From NCBI GenBank assembly GCA_041398665.1, contig JAWKUH010000006.1, positions 150,797-214,796 on the forward strand: a DNA stretch of 64,000 nucleotides, written 5' to 3'. The stretch's first letter is position 1. Each line of letters starts with the position of its first letter. The DNA is from Rohdeia sp041398665 (GTDB lineage: Bacteria > Planctomycetota > UBA1135 > GCA-002686595). Shown piece after piece: positions 53,721-61,934 of this stretch. Under the pieces are notes generated by a model, which did not search any database, was not told the origin of the DNA, and was given only the letters and a program-made list of their open reading frames with translations. Both the position numbers and the translations under genes were made by a program.

Positions 53721-54818
53721 ATGAGCGCCAAGGAACTCCGCACCGACTGCCCGTCCTGTCGCGCGCGGCTCACGGTCGACGTTCGCACGGAGAAGGTCGT
53801 GGGGTGGCGTTCGGCGGACGACGGTCGGGGGGGCGGACGCGCTGGGGTCGACGACGACGACTGGTCGCGCGCCGTCTCGCGGGCGCAGGGGCGCGAAGGG
53901 CGCGGACGCGATCGCTTCGAGGCGGCGCTCGCGAAGCAGACCGCGCGCGAACGCGACCTCGACGACCTCTTCGATCGCGCCGCGACGCGCGCGGGCGGCA
54001 GGGACCGCGACTTCCCCGGACTCGGCGCGCGCCCGAAGGAAGCGACACCGCCGCGCGACCGGCCCTGGTCCGACGCGTGGGTCCGGCGTCTGTCGCGCGC
54101 CGAGCTGGCGACGCTCGGTGCGCGCGTGCGCGGCGCGGGCGGCGACGTGCTCGAGTTCGGCGCGGCCCGAGCCGCGATCGGCGACGGCATCGCCGAACTC
54201 TTCGACGTCGACCTCGCGGACGACGGCGACCTGGCCCGCGCGCTCGAGGCGACGGCACTCGTCGAGAACGCCACCGCGCGCACGCTCCCGATGCCGGGCA
54301 CCGCCGCCGTCGCGGCGCGGTTGCTCGCGCACGGCTGGGTCCCCACCGACCTCGATCCCGTCTACTTCCACGACCTGCGCGACCTTCCGCCCGCTCCGCG
54401 CACCGTCCGTCCCGCCGAAGCCGGCGACCTCGATGCCTGGAGCCGGATCGTCTCGCGCGCGCACGGCGTCCCCGACGACGAGCGAGAGACGCACGTCGCG
54501 CGCATCGCGGCGCAGTTCGGAGGAGCGGGTTGGCAGCTCTTCCTCGCACGCGACGAAGGCGAGGACGTCGCCGCAGCCGCCATGCGTGCCGAGGACGGTG
54601 TCGCCGTCCTCGCGATGGCCGCGACCCTTCCCGACCGGCGCGGTTGCGGTCACCAGCGCGACCTGATCCGCGCTCGGCTCCACGCCGCGGTCGCGGCGGG
54701 TTGCGACGTCGCGACGTCCCTGCCCGAGCCGCGCGGTCCGAGCCAGAGCGCGACCGAGCGCTGCGGGTTCGCACTCGCGTTCCACCAGCTCCTCTGGGTC
54801 CCGCGTTCGGACGCGTGA
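53721..54818 (+). CDS. Zinc-ribbon-like N-terminus fused to GNAT-like acetyltransferase domain
   Basis: 365 residues. Residues 1-95 (TDCPSCRARLTVDVRTEKVV; RFEAALAKQTARERDLDDLF) match a small stand-alone protein common in Planctomycetes and relatives, with one CxxC and a charged helix. From about 120 the protein is different: ATALVENATARTLPMPGTAA, then TVRPAEAGDLDAWSRIVSRA and WQLFLARDEGEDVAAAAMRA, resembling a GNAT acetyltransferase ending ERCGFALAFHQLLWVP. The junction (96-118) is Pro/Arg-rich. The fusion may be genuine or result from loss of a stop or start between two genes; I see no shift at the junction. Confidence 0.7.
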   Translation: MSAKELRTDCPSCRARLTVDVRTEKVVGWRSADDGRGGGRAGVDDDDWSRAVSRAQGREGRGRDRFEAALAKQTARERDLDDLFDRAATRAGGRDRDFPGLGARPKEATPPRDRPWSDAWVRRLSRAELATLGARVRGAGGDVLEFGAARAAIGDGIAELFDVDLADDGDLARALEATALVENATARTLPMPGTAAVAARLLAHGWVPTDLDPVYFHDLRDLPPAPRTVRPAEAGDLDAWSRIVSRAHGVPDDERETHVARIAAQFGGAGWQLFLARDEGEDVAAAAMRAEDGVAVLAMAATLPDRRGCGHQRDLIRARLHAAVAAGCDVATSLPEPRGPSQSATERCGFALAFHQLLWVPRSDA

Positions 54819-54867
54819 GGACGCGAGTCCTGGCGGAACGAGCGCGCGGTCGGATAGGAAGGGCGGC

Positions 54868-55695
54868 ATGAGCGATAGTCGCTTCCGCGCCGTGAAGGCG
54901 TACAAGAACGCCGGGTTCCTCGGCAGCCCGCAGGCGCGTCCCTTGCGCATCCTCTCGGAGTACCTCGAGCCGCAGCGGCGCTTCGAGGAACTGCGCATCA
55001 AGGACACGATCGTCATCTTCGGCTCCGCGCGCATCAAGTCGCGCGAGACCGCCCTCGAGATGCTCGAGAAGGCGAGGAAGGAGAACGGCGACGTCGCCAA
55101 GGCCGAGCGCGAGCTCGAGATGTCGAAGTACTACGAGGCCTCGCGCGAGCTGGCGAAGCGCCTCACGACCTGGTCGAAGAGCCTCGAGGGCACGGACCGT
55201 CGCTTCGTCATCTGCTCGGGCGGCGGCCCGGGGATCATGGAGGCCGCGAACCGCGGCGCCTCCGAGGCGAAGGGCGAGAACATCGGACTCGGCATCTCGC
55301 TGCCGTTCGAGCAGACGGACAACCCGTACATCACCCGGCGGCTCGCGTTCGAGTTCCACTACTTCTTCATGCGGAAGTTCTGGTTCTCCTACATGGCGAA
55401 GGCGTTCATCGTCATGCCGGGCGGGTTCGGGACGCTCGACGAGCTGTTCGAGATCCTCACGCTGATCCAGACCTTCAAGATCAAGAAGAAGATCGCGCTC
55501 GTCCTGTTCGGCAAGGAGTTCTGGTCGCAGGTGATGCACTTCCAGCCCATGGTCGACTTCGGCACGATCTCGCCGAACGACCCGGACCTGTGCTTCGCGA
55601 CGGACTCGATCGACGACGCGTACGAGCACGTGACGAGCTTCCTCGAGCAACACTGTCTCGAGCTCGAGCCCGACGGCGGCCGCCCGACGTTGTGA
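54868..55695 (+). CDS. LOG family protein (lysine-decarboxylase-like fold)
   Basis: 275 residues. LOG proteins are Rossmann-fold enzymes, some of them cytokinin-activating phosphoribohydrolases and others PpnN-like nucleotidases. IVIFGSARI opens the domain. SGGGPGIMEAANRGA and MPGGFGTLDELFEILTLIQ contain the two conserved motifs, including PGGxGTxxE with the catalytic Glu. A coiled segment (about 65-100) is inserted after the first strand, and the protein is longer than plant-type LOG. The physiological substrate is unknown. Confidence 0.9.
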   Translation: MSDSRFRAVKAYKNAGFLGSPQARPLRILSEYLEPQRRFEELRIKDTIVIFGSARIKSRETALEMLEKARKENGDVAKAERELEMSKYYEASRELAKRLTTWSKSLEGTDRRFVICSGGGPGIMEAANRGASEAKGENIGLGISLPFEQTDNPYITRRLAFEFHYFFMRKFWFSYMAKAFIVMPGGFGTLDELFEILTLIQTFKIKKKIALVLFGKEFWSQVMHFQPMVDFGTISPNDPDLCFATDSIDDAYEHVTSFLEQHCLELEPDGGRPTL

Positions 55696-55865
55696 CCGCG
55701 AGCGGCGCGCGCTCGGCGTCGCAACCACCGCTCGCGTCGTTCGCTCCGTCCGAAGTCTCTCGGCATCCTTGAAGCCGCGGCGCCGCGGCCGTTCAATGTT
55801 CGCCCGTTCCACGGCCGTGACGGCGCCGCTCCCGGCGTCCGGAGGCCGTCCGACCGAGCACGAAC

Positions 55866-57316
55866 ATGCAGGGCAGCGCCACCTCCGCGCGTCGATCGCG
55901 CACCGTCACCCTCCTCCCCGGCGACGGCATCGGCCCCGAAGTCGTCGCCGCGACGCGCCGCGTCGTCGACGCGTGCGGCGTCGGCCTCGAGTGGGAGGAG
56001 TGCCGCGCAGGGCGAGCCGTCTTCGAGTCCGGCGACCCCACGGGCGTGCCCGCGGAGACGATCGAGTCGATCAAGCGCAACGGGGTCGCGCTCAAGGGGC
56101 CGCTCGAGACGCCGATCGGTTTCGGCGGGAACAGCGCGAACGTCACGCTCCGGAAGATGTTCGAGACGTTCGGGAACATCCGTCCCGCGCGCACGATCCC
56201 GGGGCTCGTCACGCCGTTCTCCGACCGCAAGATCGACATGGTCGTCGTGCGCGAGAACGTCGAGGACCTCTACGCCGGCATCGAGCACATGCAGACGCGC
56301 ACGGTCGCGCAGTGCCTCAAGCTCGTCAGCGAGATCGGCTGCGAGAAGATCTCGCGTCTGGCCTTCGAGGTCGCCCGTTCGCAGGGTCGCAAGAGCGTCA
56401 CCTGCGTCACGAAGGCGAACATCATGAAGCTCACCGAAGGCATGCTGAAGCGCGTCTTCGCCGAGGTCGCGAAGGAGTTCCCCGAGATCGAGCCGCGCTA
56501 CCTGCTCGTCGACAACTGCGCGCACCAGCTGGTGCGCGTGCCCGAGACGTTCGACGTGATCGTCACGACGAACATGAACGGCGACATCATCAGCGACCTC
56601 GTGTCGGGCCTCGTCGGCGGACTCGGCGTACCGCGCGCGCGAACACCGGATTGCGCGTGCGCTCGAGGGCGGTCCACGGCACGGCGCCCGACATCGCCGG
56701 CAAGGACCTCGCGAACCCGACCGCGACGCTCCTCTCCGCCGTGATGCTCCGGCACCTCGGCGAGTTCAGACGGCGGACCGCATCGAGGCCTCGGTGGCGC
56801 TGACGCTCGAGAGGGCCCGCGCACCGGCGACCTCGCGGCGAAGGGCAGGGCGTCGGCACGACGCGCGCTTCACGGACGCGATCCTCGACAACCTCGGCAA
56901 GGAGCCCGCGGGCTGGGTCCGTCGCGAGCATCGCCCGCTCGAGCTCCCCGAGGTCGAACCACGCCCTCCCACGCCGAACCGGGCCGCAACGCGGGCGTCG
57001 ACATCTTCCTCGAGAGCGCCGCGCCGGCCGCCGAGATCGGCGCGGTGCTCGAGCGCGCCGCGAAGGGCACGCACCTCTACCTCAAGATCGTGTCGAACCG
57101 CGGCACGGTGGTGTATCCGCCGACGGGCGCGCCGACGGACTGCGCGGACCACTGGCGCTGTCGCTTCATGGCGACGGAGGGCGGCAGGAGATCGTCTTCG
57201 CGGACGTCCTCGCGCTCATGTCGAAGGTCAACGAGCTCTACCGCATCATGCACATCGAGATGCTGATGGAGTGGGACGGCGAGCGCGCCTACTCGCTCGC
57301 GCAGGGCGAGGTCTGA
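55866..57316 (+). CDS. icd: Isocitrate dehydrogenase, Thermus type (multiple frameshifts in second half)
   Basis: Oxidative decarboxylation of isocitrate. The intact first part (1-255) has TLLPGDGIGPEVV, LKGPLETPIGFGGNSANVTL with the substrate Ser/Asn, VVRENVEDLYAGIE, KANIMKLTEG and TTNMNGDIISDLVSGLVGGLG. Beyond 56630 the family sequence continues only by changing frame: VHGTAPDIAGKDLANPTATL, then RIEASVALTLER, RFTDAILDNLGKEPAGW, GVDIFLESAAPAAEIGAVLE, LYLKIVSNRGTVVYPPTGAP and FADVLALMSKVNELYRIMHI, ending SLAQGEV at 57316. The long C-terminal extension is that of Thermus-type enzymes (about 490 residues). At least six indels are needed; sequence between them stays conserved, favouring assembly error over decay. 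Confidence 0.8.
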
Positions 57317-57332
57317 CCGCGAGACCGACGCC

Positions 57333-57401
57333 CGCGAAGAGCCACGGAACGAAGAGCCCGCGACCTGGGTCGCGGGCGCTGCATTCCGTGGCTGCTTCGC
57401 G
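57333..57401. terminator. Compound hairpin between convergent genes
   Basis: Outer arms 57333-57349 and 57384-57401 pair with a single bulge (CGCGAAGAGCCACGGAA). Inside them GCCCGCGAC (57356-57364) pairs with GTCGCGGGC (57369-57377) around CTGG. It lies between icd and the lipoprotein gene and contains a CCACGGAA word similar to the dispersed repeats. Confidence 0.65.
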
Positions 57402-57408
57402 GCGCGCC

Positions 57409-57925
57409 TCAGTTCTCGCTGATGTAGCCCATGCCCTTCAGCAGCTCCGGAGGCTGCTCGGCGGAGATCTCGCCGTCGTCGATCGCCTTCTTGATCCGCG
57501 CGTGCATCTTGGCCGCGAGGCCTTCCTCCTCGCCGAAGCGCTTCTCGTACTCGTTGGCGAGGAGGCCGGCAGCGTCGAACTTCTTCGCGTCGACGAGCCA
57601 TCCGAAGACGCGCATGAAGTCGTTCGCCTCCACGGCCCCCGGGTGTTGCTCGGAGAGTTCGATCACGTCGCCCGGTGCGTCCATCGGGTCGGTGTGGACG
57701 ACGGACTCGATGCGAGCGAACGCGATCTCGCCGTACATCTCGTCGGAGGCCGGCGTGTTCGCCAGGACCTTGTCGTAGGTCGCGACCGCGGCCTCGTGTT
57801 CGCCCTTCTTCGCGAGCGCGAGCGCGTCGTCGTAGGTCGACCCCGCCGTGGCTTTCGATTCGCCGCACGCGGCCAGCAGGGCGAGGAAGGGGGAGGCGAG
57901 GGCGAGTCGGAGGGGCAGTGCGCAT
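57409..57925 (-). CDS. TPR-like lipoprotein (frameshift in signal peptide)
   Basis: About 170 residues. Reading LALASPFLALLAAC gives a clear lipoprotein signal, but it is one frame off the only ATG (57925); one indel near 57915 would join them. The mature part has a TPR-like pair (TYDDALALAKKGEHEAAVAT; EMYGEIAFARIESVV) and ends LLKGMGYISEN. The frame from there to the stop at 57409 is intact. Function unknown; probably an outer-membrane scaffold. Bases 57926-58363 between it and the next gene hold no gene that I can see. Confidence 0.7.
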
Positions 57926-58363
57926 GTCGTGGTGTCGAGCGGAGGCGCCGCGGTTCGTGCGGCGCTCGAGGTGGTTCGTCGGCCCGCCGCGGGGCCGCGT
58001 CCGTGGTACGTGTGGGACGCAGCGGCCGTGGGCGCCGTTCCCGGCCCGGTCAGGGCCTCGCCGCGCGCGAGCGCGGGTCCGAATCTATCGAGGCACCCTC
58101 AGGTGCCGGGGCGTGGGGGGCGCTGCGCCTCCGACATCGGGGCGACCCTCGCCCGGGTCCCCGGACCGAACCCGCGTGCCAGAGCGGGACTTCAGGTCGG
58201 AGCCCGGAGGCTCCGATTGGGTGTAGGCTCCGATCGGAGTACGATCAGTGCGATTGGAGTGCAGGTGCCCGACTCACCGAGCCGGGTCGCCGCAGGCGAC
58301 CTCCAGCTGGCTCGCGCCGGCCCCACCGCTCCGCGTCACCCCTTCTCGACCCCCCCGAAGCCC

Positions 58364-58600
58364 GTGCGCGGAGGTCAAGGTCACCGTCAAGATCCCGCGC
58401 CCGCTCTGCAAGATCCGGCAGGTGGTGGAGGGTCGGGCTTCAACTCGCCGACGGACTTCATCGTCTACGTCCTGCGCGACCTGATGGGGGAGGCCGACGC
58501 GACGGAAGCGGCCGACGGCACGCTCGACCAGCGCCACGAGTACACGCAGGACGAGCTCGACGACGTGAAGCGGAAGCTCAAGAACCTGGGCTACCTCTGA
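58364..58600 (+). CDS. Ribbon-helix-helix-like small protein (frameshifted)
   Basis: About 78 residues when corrected. EVKVTVKIPRPL opens like CopG/ribbon-helix-helix proteins that sit ahead of sulfate-activation genes. After shifts near 58400 and 58433 it continues KIRQVVEGSGFNSPTDFIVY VLRDLMG, then DELDDVKRKLKNLGYL to the stop at 58600. The GTG at 58364 is a guess for the start. It is 150 bases upstream of sat in the same direction. A regulator of the cluster is possible; this is inference from position. Confidence 0.6.
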   Translation: MRGGQGHRQDPAPALQDPAGGGGSGFNSPTDFIVYVLRDLMGEADATEAADGTLDQRHEYTQDELDDVKRKLKNLGYL

Positions 58601-58750
58601 TCGCGACACGGCGCGCGCGCGCGACTCGCGACGACGAAAAGCCGCCCCGACACCGAACAGCGGCGCGCGGAGCGAAACGCGCGCGAACCACCCAGGCGAG
58701 CATTCAGTCGAAGCCCCGCGGCGCGCCGCGTCGCCCCACCCGACAGAGAC

Positions 58751-59827
58751 ATGACCCTGACCTCGACCCTCACGCCCGTCCACGGCGGGCTCCAAGCCCG
58801 TCGACCGCTTCGTCGCCAAGGGCTCCCTCGCCGTCCCGGCAGGCGCTGCGACGATCGCCGTCGACGAGACGGACGACGGTCGGCCAGACCGCGCTCCTCA
58901 CGTTCCAGGGCCAGGTCTTCGGCACCATCGAGGTCGGCTCGATCTTCGACTGGGACAAGCAGGAGTTCGTCGAGAAGATTACCGCACGCCGCGCCACGAC
59001 ACCCGGCGCTCGCGCTGTGGCTCGGCGACGCGCGCACCAAGCTCGTCGGCGGCACGATCCGGGTCGAGCCGTTCGCCGACGAGCGACCCTTCGCGAGGCC
59101 GCGTGATGTCGCGCCGAACCAGACGCGCGAGCTCGTCCAGAAGCGGGGGCTGGGAGCAGTCCATCGCCTTCAGACGCGCAACCCGCTGCACCGCGCACGA
59201 GGTACGCCCTGGTCTACGGGGCCGGGGTCATCCTGCGCGAGAACGGCAAGGAAGACCGGCGTCGTGCTCAACCCGCTCGTCGGTCAGCTCAAGGGCGACG
59301 ACGTCCCGGCCGCCACGCGCATGGAGACGTACGAGCGCCTCGTCGAAGGTCGCTTCCTCGGCGAGGGCGACATGGACCGGGAACTGTGGTCCTCGAAGGG
59401 CCAGGACCTCAACGACCAGCTCGAGCTCGTCGGTCTCGACATGCGCATGTACTACGGCGGCCCCGCCGAGGCCGTGATGCACGCGATCTACCGCCAGAAC
59501 CTCGGCTTCACGCACTTCATCATCGGCCGCAAGCACGCCGACGCCCCGTTCGACGACAAGACGAACATCTGGGGCGACTTCGACGCCCAGGAGGTCTTCC
59601 AGAACCTCGGCGGCGACCTCGCGATCAAGACCGTGAACGTCGGCTTCGCCGCCTACTTCGAGGAGATCGGCAAGGTCGGGCTCGTCGAGGAGAACAAGGG
59701 CCGCACCGTCGTCTCGATCTCCGGCACCAAGGTCCGCGAGCAGCTCTGCGCCGGCGAGAAGCCGGACCCGCGGATCATGCGCGAGTCGACCGCCGAGGTC
59801 CTCGTGAAGTTCTACGCCGGCAAGTGA
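58751..59827 (+). CDS. sat: Sulfate adenylyltransferase (several frameshifts in N-terminal half)
   Basis: Makes adenylyl sulfate from ATP and sulfate. From about 59255 to the stop the frame is clean: VVLNPLVGQLKGDDVPA, DMRMYYGGPAEAVMHAIYRQ, THFIIGRKHADAPFDD (GRKHAD instead of GRDHAG), FGTK-type ending SISGTKVREQLCAGEKPDPR. Upstream the family sequence alternates frames: SKPVDRFVAKGSLAVPAGAA, TVGQTALLTFQGQVFGTIEV, LGDARTKLVGGTIRVEPFAD, DVAPNQTRELVQKRG and QTRNPLHRA with the ATP-binding motif. The ATG 58751 and the stop share one open frame only because the indels cancel. It is followed by a phosphodiesterase-like gene and cysC. Confidence 0.82.
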   Translation: MTLTSTLTPVHGGLQARRPLRRQGLPRRPGRRCDDRRRRDGRRSARPRSSRSRARSSAPSRSARSSTGTSRSSSRRLPHAAPRHPALALWLGDARTKLVGGTIRVEPFADERPFARPRDVAPNQTRELVQKRGLGAVHRLQTRNPLHRARGTPWSTGPGSSCARTARKTGVVLNPLVGQLKGDDVPAATRMETYERLVEGRFLGEGDMDRELWSSKGQDLNDQLELVGLDMRMYYGGPAEAVMHAIYRQNLGFTHFIIGRKHADAPFDDKTNIWGDFDAQEVFQNLGGDLAIKTVNVGFAAYFEEIGKVGLVEENKGRTVVSISGTKVREQLCAGEKPDPRIMRESTAEVLVKFYAGK

Positions 59828-59918
59828 AGCCCGGGCGGCGCGCGCTCCGAGAGATCGGGGTGCGCGCCGCGCCCACGCAGCGCCGATCGCTCCCGCATCT
59901 CCCCCCACACGAGCCGCC

Positions 59919-60881
59919 ATGGGACTCTTCGACATCTTCAAGAAGAAGCAGCCGACCTCGCCCAAGCCGCCGATCCGGCCGCTCATGCGCCCCGGCGGCG
60001 GCATGCAGCCGCACCCCGAGCCGCAGGCGGACAACAACTTCATCGTCATCACGCTCGACTCGTGCCGCTACGACGCCTTCATGGCCGCGGCACCGAAGAT
60101 CATCCCCAAGATCTCGGGCGGCAAGGTCGAGAAGCGCTACACGTACGCGTCCTGGACCGCGCCGTCGCACTACAACCTCCTGACGGGTCTTTTCCCGCAC
60201 ACCACTCCGCCGAACGTCTACGCGTCGGAGTACTACAAGGAGGACTTCTACAACTACAACGAGCGCCTCGGCGCCCGTGAGAAGAAGATCGACTTCGCGG
60301 CGATGGTGCCGGGACTCTGGCTGCCGGAGTTCCTGCGCAACAAGCTGGGCTACCGCACGCACGCGCGCGTCTCGCTGCCCGTGCTGAACCCGAAGACCGG
60401 CATCAACCGCTTCTTCGACACGTTCCAGCTGATGGACAGCCACAACGACATGGCGTCCATGCTGCCGACCATGAAGTTCGAGGAGGACCGCCCGGCCTTC
60501 TACATGCTGAACGTGGGGGAGACGCACTACCCCTACGCCAAGCCCGACGAGGACTCGTCGATGTGGCCGCGCATCTCCGGGGTCAACGGTGTGTTCAAGA
60601 AGATGAACGACCAGATCAACCCGGACGACCCGAGCTTCAAGGAGGAGTTCCAGTTCTTCGACAACGAGAAGATGGAGCAGCTCCGCGAGCGTCAGATCGA
60701 CACCGTCCGCTACCTGGACGGCGTCTTCGAACAGCTCTACGACCTCGTCCCCAAGGGCACCCACATCGTCGTGACCGCCGACCACGGCGAGCTCTTCGGC
60801 GAAGAGGGCTACTTCGGCCACGGTCCGATCATGCACGACAAGTGCTTCGAGGTTCCGTACCTCGAGGGAAAGGTCCGCTGA
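59919..60881 (+). CDS. Alkaline-phosphatase-superfamily enzyme (phosphodiesterase/sulfatase-like, Thr nucleophile)
   Basis: 320 residues, no signal peptide. FIVITLDSCRYDAFM (41-55) gives the first metal-binding Asp (D47). SWTAPSHYNLLTG (78-90) occupies the sulfatase C-x-P-S-R position, with Thr80 for the formylglycine Cys and His for Arg. This argues for phosphodiesterase or phosphotransferase rather than sulfatase chemistry. VVTADHGELFGEEGYFGHGP supplies the C-terminal metal ligands. It lies between sat and cysC in one operon-like row, suggesting action on a sulfated or nucleotide-linked product; the substrate is unknown. Confidence 0.82.
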   Translation: MGLFDIFKKKQPTSPKPPIRPLMRPGGGMQPHPEPQADNNFIVITLDSCRYDAFMAAAPKIIPKISGGKVEKRYTYASWTAPSHYNLLTGLFPHTTPPNVYASEYYKEDFYNYNERLGAREKKIDFAAMVPGLWLPEFLRNKLGYRTHARVSLPVLNPKTGINRFFDTFQLMDSHNDMASMLPTMKFEEDRPAFYMLNVGETHYPYAKPDEDSSMWPRISGVNGVFKKMNDQINPDDPSFKEEFQFFDNEKMEQLRERQIDTVRYLDGVFEQLYDLVPKGTHIVVTADHGELFGEEGYFGHGPIMHDKCFEVPYLEGKVR

Positions 60882-60965
60882 CGCAGCACCCGTCGGGGAC
60901 GATCCCGACGCACGAAACGACTTCGAGTCTCCAACCGTCCCACACCCCCCGTCTCCATCCCCGCG

Positions 60966-61505
60966 ATGTCCGACCGCAAAGGATTCATCCTCTGGTTCAC
61001 CGGCCTCTCCGGCGCCGGCAAGAGCACGCTCGCCCAGTACCTCACGCCGAAGCTGAAGGAGCTCGGCGTCCCCGTCGAGACGCTCGACGGCGACGAGGTC
61101 CGCGAGAACCTCTCGAAGGGTCTCGGCTTCTCCAAGGAGGACCGCGACACGAACATCCGCCGCATCGGCTACGTGGCGAACCTGCTCTCGCGCAACGGCG
61201 TGTGCTCCATCACCGCCGCCATCTCGCCCTACGCCTCGGTGCGTGACGAGTGCCGCAAGATGTCCCAGGCCGCCTTCGTCGAGATCTACGTCGAGGCGCC
61301 CCTCGCCGTCGTCGAGGAGCGCGACACGAAGGGCCTCTACAAGAAGGCGCGCGCCGGCGAGATCAAGAACTTCACGGGCATCAGCGACCCCTACGAGGCG
61401 CCGACCAACCCCGAGGTCGTCGTCCACACCGGCGACGAGTCCATCGTCGAGTCGGGCGAGAAGATCCTGAGCTACCTGCGCAGCAAGGGACTCCTCCCGG
61501 CCTGA
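60966..61505 (+). CDS. cysC: Adenylylsulfate kinase
   Basis: Phosphorylates adenylyl sulfate to PAPS, the donor for sulfotransferases. The 179 residues hold the P-loop GLSGAGKS (13-20), LDGDEVRENLSKGLGFSKED, RIGYVANLLSRNGV, the catalytic-site ISPYASVRDECR and FTGISDPYEAPTNPEVVV. It is a stand-alone kinase, not fused to sat. It follows the phosphodiesterase-like gene by 84 bases. No cysH or cysI is present, so the cluster may supply PAPS for sulfation rather than assimilation. Confidence 0.95.
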   Translation: MSDRKGFILWFTGLSGAGKSTLAQYLTPKLKELGVPVETLDGDEVRENLSKGLGFSKEDRDTNIRRIGYVANLLSRNGVCSITAAISPYASVRDECRKMSQAAFVEIYVEAPLAVVEERDTKGLYKKARAGEIKNFTGISDPYEAPTNPEVVVHTGDESIVESGEKILSYLRSKGLLPA

Positions 61506-61534
61506 TCCCGGTCGGCGCGAGCCGCACCGCACGC

Positions 61535-61574
61535 GACGGGCGCGCGTCCTCGATCTCGGGGGCGCGCGCCCGTC
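61535..61574 (+). terminator. 12-bp hairpin after cysC
   Basis: GACGGGCGCGCG (61535-61546) pairs exactly with CGCGCGCCCGTC (61563-61574), 30 bases after the stop. The remaining bases up to 61934 hold nothing I can identify. Confidence 0.6.
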
Positions 61575-61934
61575 CGCCGTTCCCCGCGTTCTCCCGGGCG
61601 GCCGCTTCGGAACTCCCGGCCGGCTCCGACCGTCCCAGGTGCAGCCGGGAGTGCGCCGGTCCGAGCTTCGTCGCGAGCCTCGGAGGGCCTCCCGGCGCGG
61701 TATCCTCTACGGAGCCCGCTCCCGCCGGCCGACTTCCGGCGAGGCACCTTCGGACCGGCGCCGCGTCTGCCGATGCAGACTTCTCGGGCCGCCCCCTCGC
61801 GGGCCCCCGACAGCCCCGTAGATCGATCGCCGCCGCCGTCCCCGAGCTCCGCTCGGCGGATCGCCGGTCGCCCCGAAGCCTCCTCCCCGCGCCTCCTCGC
61901 AGCGCTCTTCCACCGAGCCCTCCACACCGTCCGG

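Noticed and set aside
59919..60881. Arylsulfatase call for the gene between sat and cysC
   Set aside because: The formylglycine site Cys/Ser is Thr and the following Arg is His, so sulfatase chemistry is not supported.
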